Origin: Chitinophaga sp. GbtcB8
GTDB lineage: Bacteria > Bacteroidota > Bacteroidia > Chitinophagales > Chitinophagaceae
Direction of reading: 5' to 3'
DNA length: 64,000 bases
Assembly (NCBI RefSeq): GCF_019091455.1
Contig: NZ_JAGXJN010000020.1
Span: forward strand, 65,870 to 129,869
Shown here piece by piece: positions 17,365 through 26,221 of this stretch (positions within the stretch are counted from its first letter, which is position 1; each line of letters starts with the position of its first letter). The notes under the pieces were generated by a model. The model was not told the DNA's origin and searched no databases. It was given only the letters and a program-made list of their open reading frames with translations. The position numbers and the translations under genes are program-made.

Positions 17365-18417
17365 TCAGTCTCCTATTCCTGCAATAAACCCCCAGTTCTG
17401 ATGCTGCAGGCGGCCGAGTGAATTATAACCTTTACCGAAAAAGAATCCATCGCCCTGCGTAATAAAAATTAATTCGTTATTTCCTTTCTGTAATGGCAGC
17501 TTTATGCGGTAGGTACCTGCTTCCACCCGTTCCAGTTTATATTTGTCATAGGCAAATATTTCTTTCCCGTTCAGAAACACATGAAGGGTGCCGGTAAAGT
17601 CAAAATCGAGCATTTTATTTGCTGTGTTGTCCGCGTTTATGGTATGCCTGGCAACAACTGTTCCTTCTGGTAAGGTAAAATAACGGCAGAGGTTTACATA
17701 GTTGTCCCCGGTTTCATTGATCTTTTTCCAGTGCTGTATCTTTTTCACATGCTCGTAACCGTAAGGTATCCCCGCTGGCAGCTGATCAGAAATTTCCCAG
17801 TCAGTGATCCCCTCCGGCAATTTCCGGTAACTAATGTTAGCAAACCAGGCCGGCCCAAACATTGTCCTCAATAAAAGAGAACCCCTGTCAGCCTCAGTCT
17901 GCTGCATGGTAATATCCATATCAGGCTTCGTATTGTTGTTGGTAAATACCTTAAGACGAGTTCCCTGCACTTCTATGGCCGCATGAAACCACTCCTGTTT
18001 ATGAATGTCTGCAGTGGCCTGGTAGGCCCCATAAAATACCCAGCTCAACGCGCCATTATAAACCGGTATATATTGAATAGCTTCAATGGTACCTCCATAT
18101 CCGGGGCGGAAATAAAGGAACTGGTAGTTTTGTTCATTGCTTACGTGAAAACCGATGCCCGGCATCACCGTTCCCGCAATATCCAGTTCCAGCCTGAAAT
18201 TTTTAAGGTTGGCCTGCTTGTTCCAGATTGCTGCAATCGTTTTGCCATCCAGCTTTATACAGGGCTTACCCTGGAAGATTGTGTCTGTTAAGGCAGCTTT
18301 ACTGTTTTCTTCTGATAATGCCGTCCAGTCAGCCAGGTTAATGCCCTGGCCATTAGCTTTTAAAGATATTACTGCCCCAAGCAATAATACCATTACCCGG
18401 AAAGGATTCTTGCGCAT
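17365..18417 (-). CDS. Secreted protein with concanavalin A-like (DUF1080/LamG-type) domain
   Basis: 350 residues from the ATG at 18417, which begins a good signal peptide (MRKNPFRVMVLLLGAVISLKANGQ); a start at 18468 would add a non-signal extension. The middle (FRLELDIAGTVMPGIGFHVSNEQNYQFLYFRPG, WFHAAIEVQGTRLKVFTNN) follows the jelly-roll pattern of DUF1080/LamG domains. The C-terminal 120 residues (TLHVFLNGKEIFAYDKYKLERVEAGTYRIKLPLQKGNNELIFITQ) resemble the galactose-binding-like domain of glycosidases. No catalytic motif is evident, so a carbohydrate-binding or accessory role is the cautious reading. It is convergent with the Nudix regulator (11 bp between stops). Confidence 0.7.
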   Translation of the reverse strand: MRKNPFRVMVLLLGAVISLKANGQGINLADWTALSEENSKAALTDTIFQGKPCIKLDGKTIAAIWNKQANLKNFRLELDIAGTVMPGIGFHVSNEQNYQFLYFRPGYGGTIEAIQYIPVYNGALSWVFYGAYQATADIHKQEWFHAAIEVQGTRLKVFTNNNTKPDMDITMQQTEADRGSLLLRTMFGPAWFANISYRKLPEGITDWEISDQLPAGIPYGYEHVKKIQHWKKINETGDNYVNLCRYFTLPEGTVVARHTINADNTANKMLDFDFTGTLHVFLNGKEIFAYDKYKLERVEAGTYRIKLPLQKGNNELIFITQGDGFFFGKGYNSLGRLQHQNWGFIAGIGD

Positions 18418-18649
18418 ATGAACTGTTTTACTGTTGTTGATACAGGCAAATGTAGCAGCTGCAGCCAATGGACGGCTTTCAGGCTTTGTTCAAGTTTGTG
18501 CAAGTTTTTCCAAGCGGACAAACCACTGAAGATCATTTAATAATCTATTTAGAAAAATGTTCAGGGAATGCAAAAATGCAAAGCATAATGCGGGGCAATG
18601 GGAGGGTGGATGCCTAATTTTCTTACCTTAACATTATAAATGCAACCCC

Positions 18650-19795
18650 ATGCCTACCACCCCAGGTATTCAGCATTACCACGTAATCATAATCGGCGCG
18701 GGTCCTGCCGGCTGTACCTGCGCTATGGCCCTCAGGGATTCCGGCCTGCGCATAGCCATCATAGACAAACACCACTTTCCACGCGATAAGGTTTGCGGCG
18801 ACGCAATTCCCGGCCCGGCCATTAAAGTGCTGCATCAGATAGACCCACAGTTTGCAGAGAAGTTAGCCGCTTTCAGTGAAAAGCTGCCCACTAAACGAAC
18901 GGTCTGTTATTACAACAATAAAATGATCAACTTTTCATGGAGCCTGGAGGCCTATACCGCTACCAGGGAATGTTTTGACAACTTCCTTTTCTCCGGGATC
19001 AGGAACCAGCCGGGTATTCACACACTGGAAGGCATTGCAGTAAATGATATTATCAGCAACCCTGACGGTTATACGGTGATAACGAAAGATGACCAGCAGT
19101 ATCAATGCACCCTGTTGATTGGTGCTGATGGCATTAATGGCGTTAGCGCCAGAAAACTGGCGCTGCGCGAAATGGACAGAAAGCACCATGTAGCAGGGGT
19201 TAGAGCTTATTATAGTGGTGTTAGCGGCACGGATGATACCTGTACGGAAATCTATTTTGACAGGAAATACCTGCCGGGATACTTTTGGATCTTCCCCATT
19301 AAGGGAGGTACTGTTAATGCAGGAATGGGCATTTTGTCTGATGCAGTAGCTAAGAAAAAGATCAATGTTAAAGATGCTTTTCACAATTTTATTGAACGGT
19401 CGGCAATATTGAAAGAAAAGTTCCGGAATGCGCAGCCATTAGGTACAATACAGGGCTGCGGCCTTCCCATAGGATCAAGATGGGTGGTTATGAGCGGCGA
19501 CCACTTTTTGCTGGCAGGTGATGCCGCTTCCCTGATAGATCCATTGAGCGGAGATGGGATCGGTAACGCGGTACTAAGCGGCAAGCTGGCGGCAGAACAG
19601 GCAATACAATGTTTTGCAGCCGGCAACTTCAGCGCTGCATTTATGAAAAATTATGAGCAGCAGCTTTATAAAGCAGTGGGGGCAGATATGAAAAGAAAGG
19701 CAGGGGCGCTGAAAATGCTGGCCAGGATGCCCTTCTTTTTTGATATAGCATTTGCCATCGGCAAAAACAGGTTTGTGAAAAAGTTTATAAAATGA
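18650..19795 (+). CDS. Geranylgeranyl-reductase-family FAD-dependent oxidoreductase
   Basis: 381 residues. The Rossmann motif VIIIGAGPAGCTCAMALRDSG is at residues 12-32, followed by the family stretch FPRDKVCGDAIPGPA and the second FAD motif LLAGDAASLIDPLSGDGIGNA near residue 290. These define the geranylgeranyl reductase/digeranylgeranylglycerophospholipid reductase branch of the PHBH fold. In Bacteroidota, members may saturate isoprenoid chains or act in quinone, carotenoid or flexirubin-like pigment pathways. No pigment or isoprenoid genes lie alongside, so the substrate stays open. It is monocistronic and convergent with 19807-20382. Confidence 0.88.
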   Translation: MPTTPGIQHYHVIIIGAGPAGCTCAMALRDSGLRIAIIDKHHFPRDKVCGDAIPGPAIKVLHQIDPQFAEKLAAFSEKLPTKRTVCYYNNKMINFSWSLEAYTATRECFDNFLFSGIRNQPGIHTLEGIAVNDIISNPDGYTVITKDDQQYQCTLLIGADGINGVSARKLALREMDRKHHVAGVRAYYSGVSGTDDTCTEIYFDRKYLPGYFWIFPIKGGTVNAGMGILSDAVAKKKINVKDAFHNFIERSAILKEKFRNAQPLGTIQGCGLPIGSRWVVMSGDHFLLAGDAASLIDPLSGDGIGNAVLSGKLAAEQAIQCFAAGNFSAAFMKNYEQQLYKAVGADMKRKAGALKMLARMPFFFDIAFAIGKNRFVKKFIK

Positions 19796-19806
19796 GCTTT
19801 ACCTGC

Positions 19807-20382
19807 TTATTTCAGGATCAGCATCAGGTCTTCATAATCGTGTGCTGATACAAACACGGGAACATCAGCCCAGGCAGCTTTCCCTTTGTTTGCAGTGAGG
19901 GTGTGCTTAACCAGTTCCTGCACCCGCAGGATCACCAGGTATTCATGCAGCTCACAGGCCTCCCTCAGCGGGTCATTGCGGTAACCTTCTGATTGCATAT
20001 ATTTCTCGTTAGCTTTCTGCAACGCTTCATAACCTGTGATGGTGAAGGTTTTTTCGGATTCTCCGCTGAAATCTGTCAGCCAGCTAAGGTCACCCAGGCT
20101 AGGTATCGATTCATAGGCCAATGCATGGAGGAACCAGCGCTGGTATTGAGTGGTAAAGCTATTCATTTCAATATACATGGCCTTAATTTCAAGCTCCTCT
20201 TCAACGGTCATTGCCTCATAAAAATAGTCAAGAAACTGCGTCAGCGCCGGCTGCAGGTGCAGCAGGTCTTTTCCTGTTACCTGTTGAAAGTCTGATACCG
20301 GCAGCTGGCTAAGCTTTGCCTCTGTTTCCCGGATGGCTTCTGCTATTTTTCCGGCTTGTATAAGTTCCTGGATCTGTTCCAT
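19807..20382 (-). CDS. Protein of unknown function, helical, cytoplasmic
   Basis: 191 residues from the ATG at 20382; an in-frame TTG at 20403 is a weaker start. No signal peptide or membrane segment. The sequence is helix-rich (MEQIQELIQAGKIAEAIRETEAKLSQLP, KDLLHLQPALTQFLDYFYEAMTVEEELEIKAMYIEM) and contains no motif I can assign. The final part, SAHDYEDLMLILK, is consistent with a compact globular end. It is monocistronic, divergent from the S41 protease gene. Confidence 0.7.
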   Translation of the reverse strand: MEQIQELIQAGKIAEAIRETEAKLSQLPVSDFQQVTGKDLLHLQPALTQFLDYFYEAMTVEEELEIKAMYIEMNSFTTQYQRWFLHALAYESIPSLGDLSWLTDFSGESEKTFTITGYEALQKANEKYMQSEGYRNDPLREACELHEYLVILRVQELVKHTLTANKGKAAWADVPVFVSAHDYEDLMLILK

Positions 20383-20485
20383 AGTTTTATTACTGTGCAA
20401 CAAAGGAAAGATATATTGGGCAAAGTGTGTGGATTAAATATTCTGACAGGATTTCGTAGATTAGGGCCTCATACCCTGGAATTAC

Positions 20486-22027
20486 ATGAGAAAAGTATTG
20501 TTTTTTCTGTTACTGGCGCATCAGGGATGGGCGCAGCCATCCCTGCAGGCTAAGAAACCTGTTGATAGTTTGTCCATATACAACCGGCAGCTTGCTCCCG
20601 GCGAAATGAAGCAGGACCTGCAGGTATTCCTCGACATCCGTAAAAAAGCCAACTCCGGCCTGTATCGCTATCGTACCAAAAAGCAGATCGACAGCATTTA
20701 TAAATGGGCCTTTGCACAGGTACGCCAGCCCATGTCTACGATCGACTTTTTTAAGATCATTTTACAGCTGACTGATTTTGAAGGAAGCTGCCATAACTAT
20801 ACAGAGCCCAATGCCGGCCTTGTCAGGTATCTCAATCAGCAACGCGGCTTCTTTCCTTTTGCGCTTAAATATATTGAAGGTCAGATGATCTTCAACAGCA
20901 AAACAGACCAGATCCCTGTAGGATCGCGGGTGCTGAGCATCAATGGGGTTTCAGACAAGGATCTGATGCAATCCTTTTACAAATACAATACGGCAGATGG
21001 TTTTACCCAAACGCAAAAGCTATCCGGCAGCGTAAACAGGAGCTACGGATTGCGTTACCTGTATGAGTACGGGATCAGGGATAGTTTTGCGATCCGTTTT
21101 ACAGCGCCGGGCAGTACCCGGCAACAAATAGTAACAGTGCCCGCGGTATCACTGGCTGAGCGGGAGGCTAACTTATTAAAGCGTCATAGTGCGCCGGTAG
21201 ATAGTGTGATCGATTACAAAGTGCAGCCCAAATATAGTTTTAAGATGCTGAACCCCGGCACGGGCTTATTGAACCTGCGCATCTTTACCATGGCTAACGA
21301 TGCCGATGATCCGGCTTTTCCGGTATATGTAGCGTTTATGGATAGCATTTTCCAGGTGCTTGACAATAATAAAATACCTAACCTCATCCTGGACATCCGA
21401 AGCAACCCCGGTGGCAGTGATCCCACTTTTGAACAACCCATGATGTACCTGACGGATTCGAGCTTCAAAGAAAATACACTGGCCTATACCATCTTTGATA
21501 ATGGCATTCCATATGAGGAATATTTTTGGGGTATCTCTACCGCAGTAAGGATGGATTCTGCGGAGAAAGCTGCAGGAAAACAGATGCTGAAAGATTATTT
21601 CCCGGCTTTACACAATGGCCGCAATATGCAGAATCCTAAATACAACCCGGCGTATCATCCTAAACGCCCCGGATTCAAAGGAAAATTGTATTTGCTCATT
21701 GATGAAGATGTGGCATCAGCAGCATCACACCTGGCTTCCCTTGTAAAAGCTTATGCACGTAATGTCACTATTGTAGGAGTAGAAACCGTTGGGGGATATT
21801 ATGGCCATAATGGGCATATGTCAGTGATATACGAGCTGCCGCATTCAAAAATAAAAACGAAACTTTCTATTGTTTATGTAATACAGGATGCGCCTGTAAA
21901 GCCGGATCAGCCGGAAGGCCGGGGCATTATTCCCGATTATACGGTGTGGCCTGCTTTCAGCGATTTTATGCAAAACCGCGATACACAGATGGAATATGTG
22001 CTGAAGCTGATCGCAGAGAAACCTTAA
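20486..22027 (+). CDS. S41-family (tail-specific protease-like) peptidase, secreted
   Basis: 513 residues with a signal peptide (MRKVLFFLLLAHQGWAQ). A PDZ-like stretch (IPVGSRVLSINGVSDKDL, about residues 145-165) precedes the S41 catalytic domain: IPNLILDIRSNPGGSDPTFEQP and GKLYLLIDEDVASAASHLASLVKAY, where the second Ser of ASAAS is the expected nucleophile. S41 proteases cleave near C-termini in the periplasm; many single-copy Bacteroidota members have no known substrate. It stands alone between divergent and convergent neighbours. Confidence 0.88.
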   Translation: MRKVLFFLLLAHQGWAQPSLQAKKPVDSLSIYNRQLAPGEMKQDLQVFLDIRKKANSGLYRYRTKKQIDSIYKWAFAQVRQPMSTIDFFKIILQLTDFEGSCHNYTEPNAGLVRYLNQQRGFFPFALKYIEGQMIFNSKTDQIPVGSRVLSINGVSDKDLMQSFYKYNTADGFTQTQKLSGSVNRSYGLRYLYEYGIRDSFAIRFTAPGSTRQQIVTVPAVSLAEREANLLKRHSAPVDSVIDYKVQPKYSFKMLNPGTGLLNLRIFTMANDADDPAFPVYVAFMDSIFQVLDNNKIPNLILDIRSNPGGSDPTFEQPMMYLTDSSFKENTLAYTIFDNGIPYEEYFWGISTAVRMDSAEKAAGKQMLKDYFPALHNGRNMQNPKYNPAYHPKRPGFKGKLYLLIDEDVASAASHLASLVKAYARNVTIVGVETVGGYYGHNGHMSVIYELPHSKIKTKLSIVYVIQDAPVKPDQPEGRGIIPDYTVWPAFSDFMQNRDTQMEYVLKLIAEKP

Positions 22028-22063
22028 GCCATGGTAATTTTGCAGCAGCTTGCAGCAAAATTA

Positions 22064-22423
22064 TTAAGCAGCCATTCTACCCCTCTTCCACAAAAACAGC
22101 AGCAGGGTATTAACCCCTGTAAGCAAACACAAAAACAGGATGGGTTTATGATGATACAGGCCCTGGCACATCCGGCTCACGGATATAATAAGGGTCATCC
22201 AGATGAAGATGACAGACAATTTATTTGCTTTGAGGGAAGTATACCTGTCAGCGAGGTACAGGAGTAAATGCCCGCCTGCCATATGAACAAAGTACCAAAC
22301 CAGGAATTGTTTGCCTGCTAAATGATAGGGGATATAGCTGGACAGGAACAACCCGCCATATAAACAGGGTAGTAAGAGGTAGCCAGCCATTGCCGGCAGA
22401 AGCATTACATGTTTTAATCTCAT
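22064..22423 (-). CDS. Small integral membrane protein of unknown function
   Basis: 119 residues with about four hydrophobic segments (VMLLPAMAGYLLLPCLYGGLF, FLVWYFVHMAGGHLLLYLA, LSVIFIWMTLIISVSRM, PILFLCLLTGVNTLLLFLW) and short charged connectors. I recognise no family. It begins 19 bp after the glycine-rich-domain gene and probably shares its transcript, so the two products may work together at the inner membrane. Confidence 0.65.
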   Translation of the reverse strand: MRLKHVMLLPAMAGYLLLPCLYGGLFLSSYIPYHLAGKQFLVWYFVHMAGGHLLLYLADRYTSLKANKLSVIFIWMTLIISVSRMCQGLYHHKPILFLCLLTGVNTLLLFLWKRGRMAA

Positions 22424-22442
22424 AAGTTTGTTTTTGATTTAA

Positions 22443-23207
22443 TTAACTTCCACAACCACCGCAACCTCCGCACCCGCCTCCACAACCACTTCCGCACCCG
22501 CTGCTGCATCCGCTGCTACAGCTATTGCCGCTGCTTTCGTCCCGTTTTCTTTCTTTATTTGTAGATGTTCCCTGTGCACTGGTCACGATCGATCCAAAGA
22601 CTATTATTGCGATGATGATGAAAAAGGGAGCATACCCGCTGGAAGGCCCGTTGCAGGCAGCAAGGAACAGTAATAACAGCAGGAGGAGAAGGGGAGATCT
22701 TCTTTTTAAGAACCGGGGAAGAAGGTTGAAGCGGCCCGGGGAGGGAAAGCAGTTATCGTCCCAGAAGGCAGGTGGTGGCGCTGTATGAAACGTGTCACGG
22801 TAAAGCGCAAGCGTATCTGCCCGCCAGTTTTTGTGTTTTTCTTTTTCGGGTGATCCGCCTGTTGAAGGATAGTGATGAATATTGCGGTTCAACGTTTTGC
22901 TGCAAAATTCCTCCCAGTAATTCTGCGTGTAGATCAGGTGTAAATGCCATACTTCGTCGATCACTTTGGAAGGAGAAGCGCCTTGTGGCGAGATACAGCA
23001 GAGGAAAATGAATTTCCGGTATTCTTCTATGGCTTGCTGCCCGAAATCGTAGTCCCATTTGTTTTCCCTGGCAAGTCGGCGGGAAAAGGGGAAGGGGGCG
23101 CCAGGGGCATCAAAGGGAAAGGCCGCGATCTTTTGCCAGAGCTGGTCCTGTTCTTTCCTGATGGTGAGTGATGCTGTTTTTTGGTTCATAACTGTTTGTT
23201 TTATCAT
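22443..23207 (-). CDS. Glycine-rich-domain (GRDP/DUF1399-like) protein with Cys-Gly tail
   Basis: 254 residues. The first 150 residues match glycine-rich domain-containing proteins: EEYRKFIFLCCISP, then VIDEVWHLHLIYTQNYWEEFC and IHHYPSTGG (the WHxH and FC...IH landmarks). Then come a basic stretch, a hydrophobic segment (LLLLLLLLFLAAC), a second one (FFIIIAIIVFGSIVTSA) and a tail of repeated CGSGCGGGC units with ten cysteines. The tail could bind metal or anchor a complex. Its biochemical role is unknown. The start may instead be the ATG at 23189. Downstream is a small membrane protein gene 19 bp away. Confidence 0.75.
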   Translation of the reverse strand: MIKQTVMNQKTASLTIRKEQDQLWQKIAAFPFDAPGAPFPFSRRLARENKWDYDFGQQAIEEYRKFIFLCCISPQGASPSKVIDEVWHLHLIYTQNYWEEFCSKTLNRNIHHYPSTGGSPEKEKHKNWRADTLALYRDTFHTAPPPAFWDDNCFPSPGRFNLLPRFLKRRSPLLLLLLLLFLAACNGPSSGYAPFFIIIAIIVFGSIVTSAQGTSTNKERKRDESSGNSCSSGCSSGCGSGCGGGCGGCGGCGS

Positions 23208-23291
23208 GCTGGTATAAAGCTCCCACTCTCCCGGAAGATGGACGTATTGGAATTATCCTTTGAAGACTTATTTTCGTATTAAAATCGTATT

Positions 23292-24176
23292 ATGAGTAAG
23301 GACGAGCTGGCACAACTTGAACGGTTAATGAATTACATTGCTCATCATTTTATCAGGAAGAACAGGTGGGAGGATGTGTCAAAGGCAGAGTGGCTGTATA
23401 TTTCAGGGGAGTTCAATAAGTTAATGCAGAAAGGGAAACACCTGCAGCAGGAAACCGCCTTCCTGGGTGATAACTACTTCTACGAACATCTCATCATCAA
23501 AAGACTGAAGGCGGCAAAGACGGGGAAAACATTGTCAGACATCAGCAGCCCCAATTTTGGGAAAATGAATATTATAGCCGGAATACTGGGTTATGACAGC
23601 TATATGGATTTTCTCACGAATGCTGCTGCTCTTTTCAGTTTCCATGAACTTAAGATCAATATTCCGCTGGGAGTGGTCAACACTGCGTTACTGGACCACC
23701 TTACCGGATGCTGGTATTGCTACAACAGTAACCTGCCCTTAACAGGCCCTGGTACTAAAGAGGAAAGGGTAAGGCGCTCAGCTATGGAAATATATCAATC
23801 CGGTGATGAATACCTGGTGGAGCGCAGCGGCAAGGACAATCATATGTATTACGGCAAGATCACCGCTTATGCCGATTACATTTTCATCATCATGAACAGT
23901 ACTACTTTTATCCGCCAAAGACATTTTATTGGCCGGCTGAAAGATGCAACAGGCAGGCTGAAGCAAAAAGGTTACAGTGTGAACCAAATGAATTTTGTAA
24001 GCACCTGTGTTAGTTTTAATGAAGATCCGGTAGCGTTGAACGAAATATTCGACCGGGTGCCTGCAAAGGATTTTGAGAAGCTGTCAGTGGATCTGCCTTT
24101 AAGCAGCCCTGAATTGCCGGCTCATATTTTACAGCAGCTGAAGAATAAAGGCCTGCACCAGATCACGGATTATTAA
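23292..24176 (+). CDS. Protein of unknown function (294 residues)
   Basis: No signal peptide and no transmembrane segment. The N-terminal 110 residues are helical and polar (DELAQLERLMNYIAHHFIRKN, LKAAKTGKTLSDISSPNFGKMNIIAGILGYDSYMDFL), with a stretch reminiscent of small DNA-binding or adaptor domains; the C-terminal part is mixed alpha/beta (CWYCYNSNLP, EIYQSGDEYLVERSGKDNHMYYGKITAYADYIFIIM). The family is not recognised. It is divergent from the glycine-rich-domain gene (84-bp gap). Confidence 0.7.
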   Translation: MSKDELAQLERLMNYIAHHFIRKNRWEDVSKAEWLYISGEFNKLMQKGKHLQQETAFLGDNYFYEHLIIKRLKAAKTGKTLSDISSPNFGKMNIIAGILGYDSYMDFLTNAAALFSFHELKINIPLGVVNTALLDHLTGCWYCYNSNLPLTGPGTKEERVRRSAMEIYQSGDEYLVERSGKDNHMYYGKITAYADYIFIIMNSTTFIRQRHFIGRLKDATGRLKQKGYSVNQMNFVSTCVSFNEDPVALNEIFDRVPAKDFEKLSVDLPLSSPELPAHILQQLKNKGLHQITDY

Positions 24177-24190
24177 GTAGCGAAAATGAT

Positions 24191-24230
24191 GGGGCTGGCC
24201 TGAAAGCTCCTTTACTTTCAGGCCAGCCCC
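24191..24230. terminator. Bidirectional terminator between convergent genes
   Basis: A perfect 16-bp stem: GGGGCTGGCCTGAAAG (24191-24206), loop CTCCTTTA, and CTTTCAGGCCAGCCCC (24215-24230). It lies in the 63 bp between the convergent stops of 24176 and 24240. The stem is unusually long and GC-rich, but flanking U-tracts are weak. Confidence 0.8.
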
Positions 24231-24239
24231 AAACAAAGC

Positions 24240-25766
24240 TTAATTATCCAGGATAAAGGTACCGGCTTCCGCCAGGCCGGGTTGAGGTTGAGTGTCAAGC
24301 CCCGATATGGGCACCAGTTTGAAATATCTGAATTGCTTCCTTGAGGGAAGATTAAAATATTGCCTGTTAGGATAGAGATTAAGCAGCTCAATGATACCAA
24401 GATCTTCCCATGTCTGGTTATCATTGCTCACAAGTACCTGCAGCTCCTTTATTTTCCGGTCGCCGGTTTTCTGAATGAAAACAAAACCATCTACAGGAGA
24501 AATATGCCCCATGTCTACCGTGACCCAATGATCCGGGTAATTGGTAGCGGGAGCGGAATAACGTGCTATCCAGGGCGTAGTGGGATCGTCGTCTATCAGC
24601 CGTATCGCTAATCTGCTATTGTTAAGCTCTTCTGAGCTGAATCCGGCAATTGACCAGTTCTCTTTTGTGTACATCTTCCGGATTGGTTCACCGGACGGCT
24701 TCTGCACAGGAGAACCGATTTTGACCGGCACACCGAAATCAGGCGTGCCATCTGCATTCCATGTAAATTTTTGTATACGTGCATTCCGGGCGCCTCCGCC
24801 AGCTGCACTGCGTGCATGGTAAATGATCCAATCTTCCGTACCGTCAGGTGATTTAAAGAAACCATTGTGGCCCGGGCCATAAGCTCCGCTATCTGCGTTC
24901 ATTGAAAAAACAGGATTGGATGTTTTCACCCAATCCGCAGGATTCATAGGATCACCGTTCAGGTTAAGGCTTAGTAATCCCAGGCAATAGGTATCCACCC
25001 AGTAACCGCTGGCCGAATACACTATGAGCAGGCGTCCGTCCGGGTTAATGATCGCCTGGGGGCCTTCGTTAATTGCGTTTCCATTCATTTCCCAGGAATA
25101 TACAGGACTGGAGATGGCCACTCCTGCGCCCGTAATTGTCCAGGGATTGCTCATTTGGGCAATGTAGATACGTTGCGGTGCAGCGCCTGCATTGCCGCCA
25201 GACCATAACATATACATTTGCCCGTTATATTTAAAAACAGTTCCGTCTATCGCCCATTTATCTGTAGAATCGGCAACCTTTCCCTTGAATACCCAGGTCC
25301 CCTGTGTGGGGTCGGAGGAGCTGTTCTCAACCACATACATACGGTGATTGGCGTTAGAGCCATCATCGGCGGCAAAATAGAAGTACCACTTATTGTCGAT
25401 CTCATGAAGTTCCGGCGCCCAGATATTTTTTGAGTACGGCATTCCCTGCGGAGGGATCCAGGCATCGTATGATGTGGCCAATGCCAGTTCGGTCATAGCG
25501 CTGGTTTTGTAAAGCACCAGCTTACTTCCCTGTGTGTACGTGAAATAATACATGCCGTTCTTTTGGGCCACCCAGGGATCAGCACCGCGCGGTATCAGCG
25601 GATTTGTGAATGTGTTTTCAATGGTGAAATTTGCCTCATTCAGTGCAGTAGCCCCATGAAGCATATTGGCATCATTAGCAATTAGCTTGTCAAGGGTTGT
25701 TTTTTTACAGGCGGAAAAAAGTGCAAGGCATAACCAGGCAATCAAATGGATAGCATTTTTTTTCAT
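24240..25766 (-). CDS. GH43-family glycoside hydrolase lipoprotein with F5/8-type C-terminal domain
   Basis: 508 residues with a lipobox (LFSAC, Cys20), so probably surface- or periplasm-anchored. The five-blade propeller has NPLIPRGADPWVA (catalytic base Asp), WAIDGTVFKYNGQMYMLW (pKa-modulating Asp) and NEGPQAIINPDGRLLIVYSASG (acid Glu). The last 140 residues form a discoidin/F5-8C-like carbohydrate-binding domain (DDDPTTPWIARYSAPATNYPDHWVTVDMG). GH43 enzymes act on alpha-L-arabinofuranosides, arabinan or xylosides; arabinofuranosidase or arabinanase activity is the best guess. It stands alone on the minus strand, after the RiPP-like gene and a hairpin. Confidence 0.9.
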   Translation of the reverse strand: MKKNAIHLIAWLCLALFSACKKTTLDKLIANDANMLHGATALNEANFTIENTFTNPLIPRGADPWVAQKNGMYYFTYTQGSKLVLYKTSAMTELALATSYDAWIPPQGMPYSKNIWAPELHEIDNKWYFYFAADDGSNANHRMYVVENSSSDPTQGTWVFKGKVADSTDKWAIDGTVFKYNGQMYMLWSGGNAGAAPQRIYIAQMSNPWTITGAGVAISSPVYSWEMNGNAINEGPQAIINPDGRLLIVYSASGYWVDTYCLGLLSLNLNGDPMNPADWVKTSNPVFSMNADSGAYGPGHNGFFKSPDGTEDWIIYHARSAAGGGARNARIQKFTWNADGTPDFGVPVKIGSPVQKPSGEPIRKMYTKENWSIAGFSSEELNNSRLAIRLIDDDPTTPWIARYSAPATNYPDHWVTVDMGHISPVDGFVFIQKTGDRKIKELQVLVSNDNQTWEDLGIIELLNLYPNRQYFNLPSRKQFRYFKLVPISGLDTQPQPGLAEAGTFILDN

Positions 25767-25830
25767 GGAGGAATTGGATTAACTGTTAACGTGGAAAAGT
25801 GTACTGCTTTCTCCGCATAAAATTCCTAAG

Positions 25831-25867
25831 CAGTGTCAAAGGTTATCACTGTGAACCTTTGACACTG
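25831..25867 (-). terminator. Hairpin downstream of the RiPP-like gene
   Basis: CAGTGTCAAAGGTT (25831-25844) and AACCTTTGACACTG (25854-25867) are perfect 14-base arms with a 9-nt loop. The hairpin starts 13 bp past the stop codon of the small Cys-rich gene and ends 64 bp before the GH43 start, with an A/T-rich stretch following on the minus strand. It likely insulates the two genes. Confidence 0.7.
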
Positions 25868-25879
25868 TTCATTTACCTG

Positions 25880-26050
25880 TCAAATGCAATCGCAAAGAGT
25901 TTCCTTACGGGAGCAGGTAGTGCAGGAGGTTTCCTCAAAAGAGGTCACACAAATACCGCCTCCTTTCAGGGCCGCCTGTTTTGATTTACTGAGATTTGAA
26001 ATCTTGATCTTCATCAGCTGGAGCTTTTTGGGGTTCGTGATCTTTTTCAT
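25880..26050 (-). CDS. Putative RiPP precursor peptide (class I lanthipeptide-like, GG leader)
   Basis: 56 residues from the ATG at 26050; too short for routine gene calling. The leader is MKKITNPKKLQLMKIKISNL then SKSKQAALKGGG, the form of Bacteroidota 'natural product precursor' leaders (a lysine-rich start, an ISNLSK-type helix and a terminal double glycine). The core after the glycines, ICVTSFEETSCTTCSRKETL plus CDCI, has five Cys (34, 43, 46, 53, 55) and seven Ser/Thr, suited to lanthionine rings. No LanB, LanC, peptidase-exporter or radical-SAM gene lies in this window, so it is an orphan precursor. The flanking FtsX permease is of a general type and need not be linked. A Cys-rich non-RiPP peptide is the alternative. 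Confidence 0.7.
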   Translation of the reverse strand: MKKITNPKKLQLMKIKISNLSKSKQAALKGGGICVTSFEETSCTTCSRKETLCDCI

Positions 26051-26221
26051 ACGTGGATAGTATTTAAATCATCCTCTCCTGTCTTTAGCTTGAGGGTGCA
26101 ATGCCATGGAGGGGTTGTTCAGCATGTAACTAAAGTTAGAACAATAGCTGCTGACAATCAATACCCATAAATAGGTAGATTTATGGGGCAATGCCCAGGC
26201 TCATCAAGAGAAGGGATTTAT

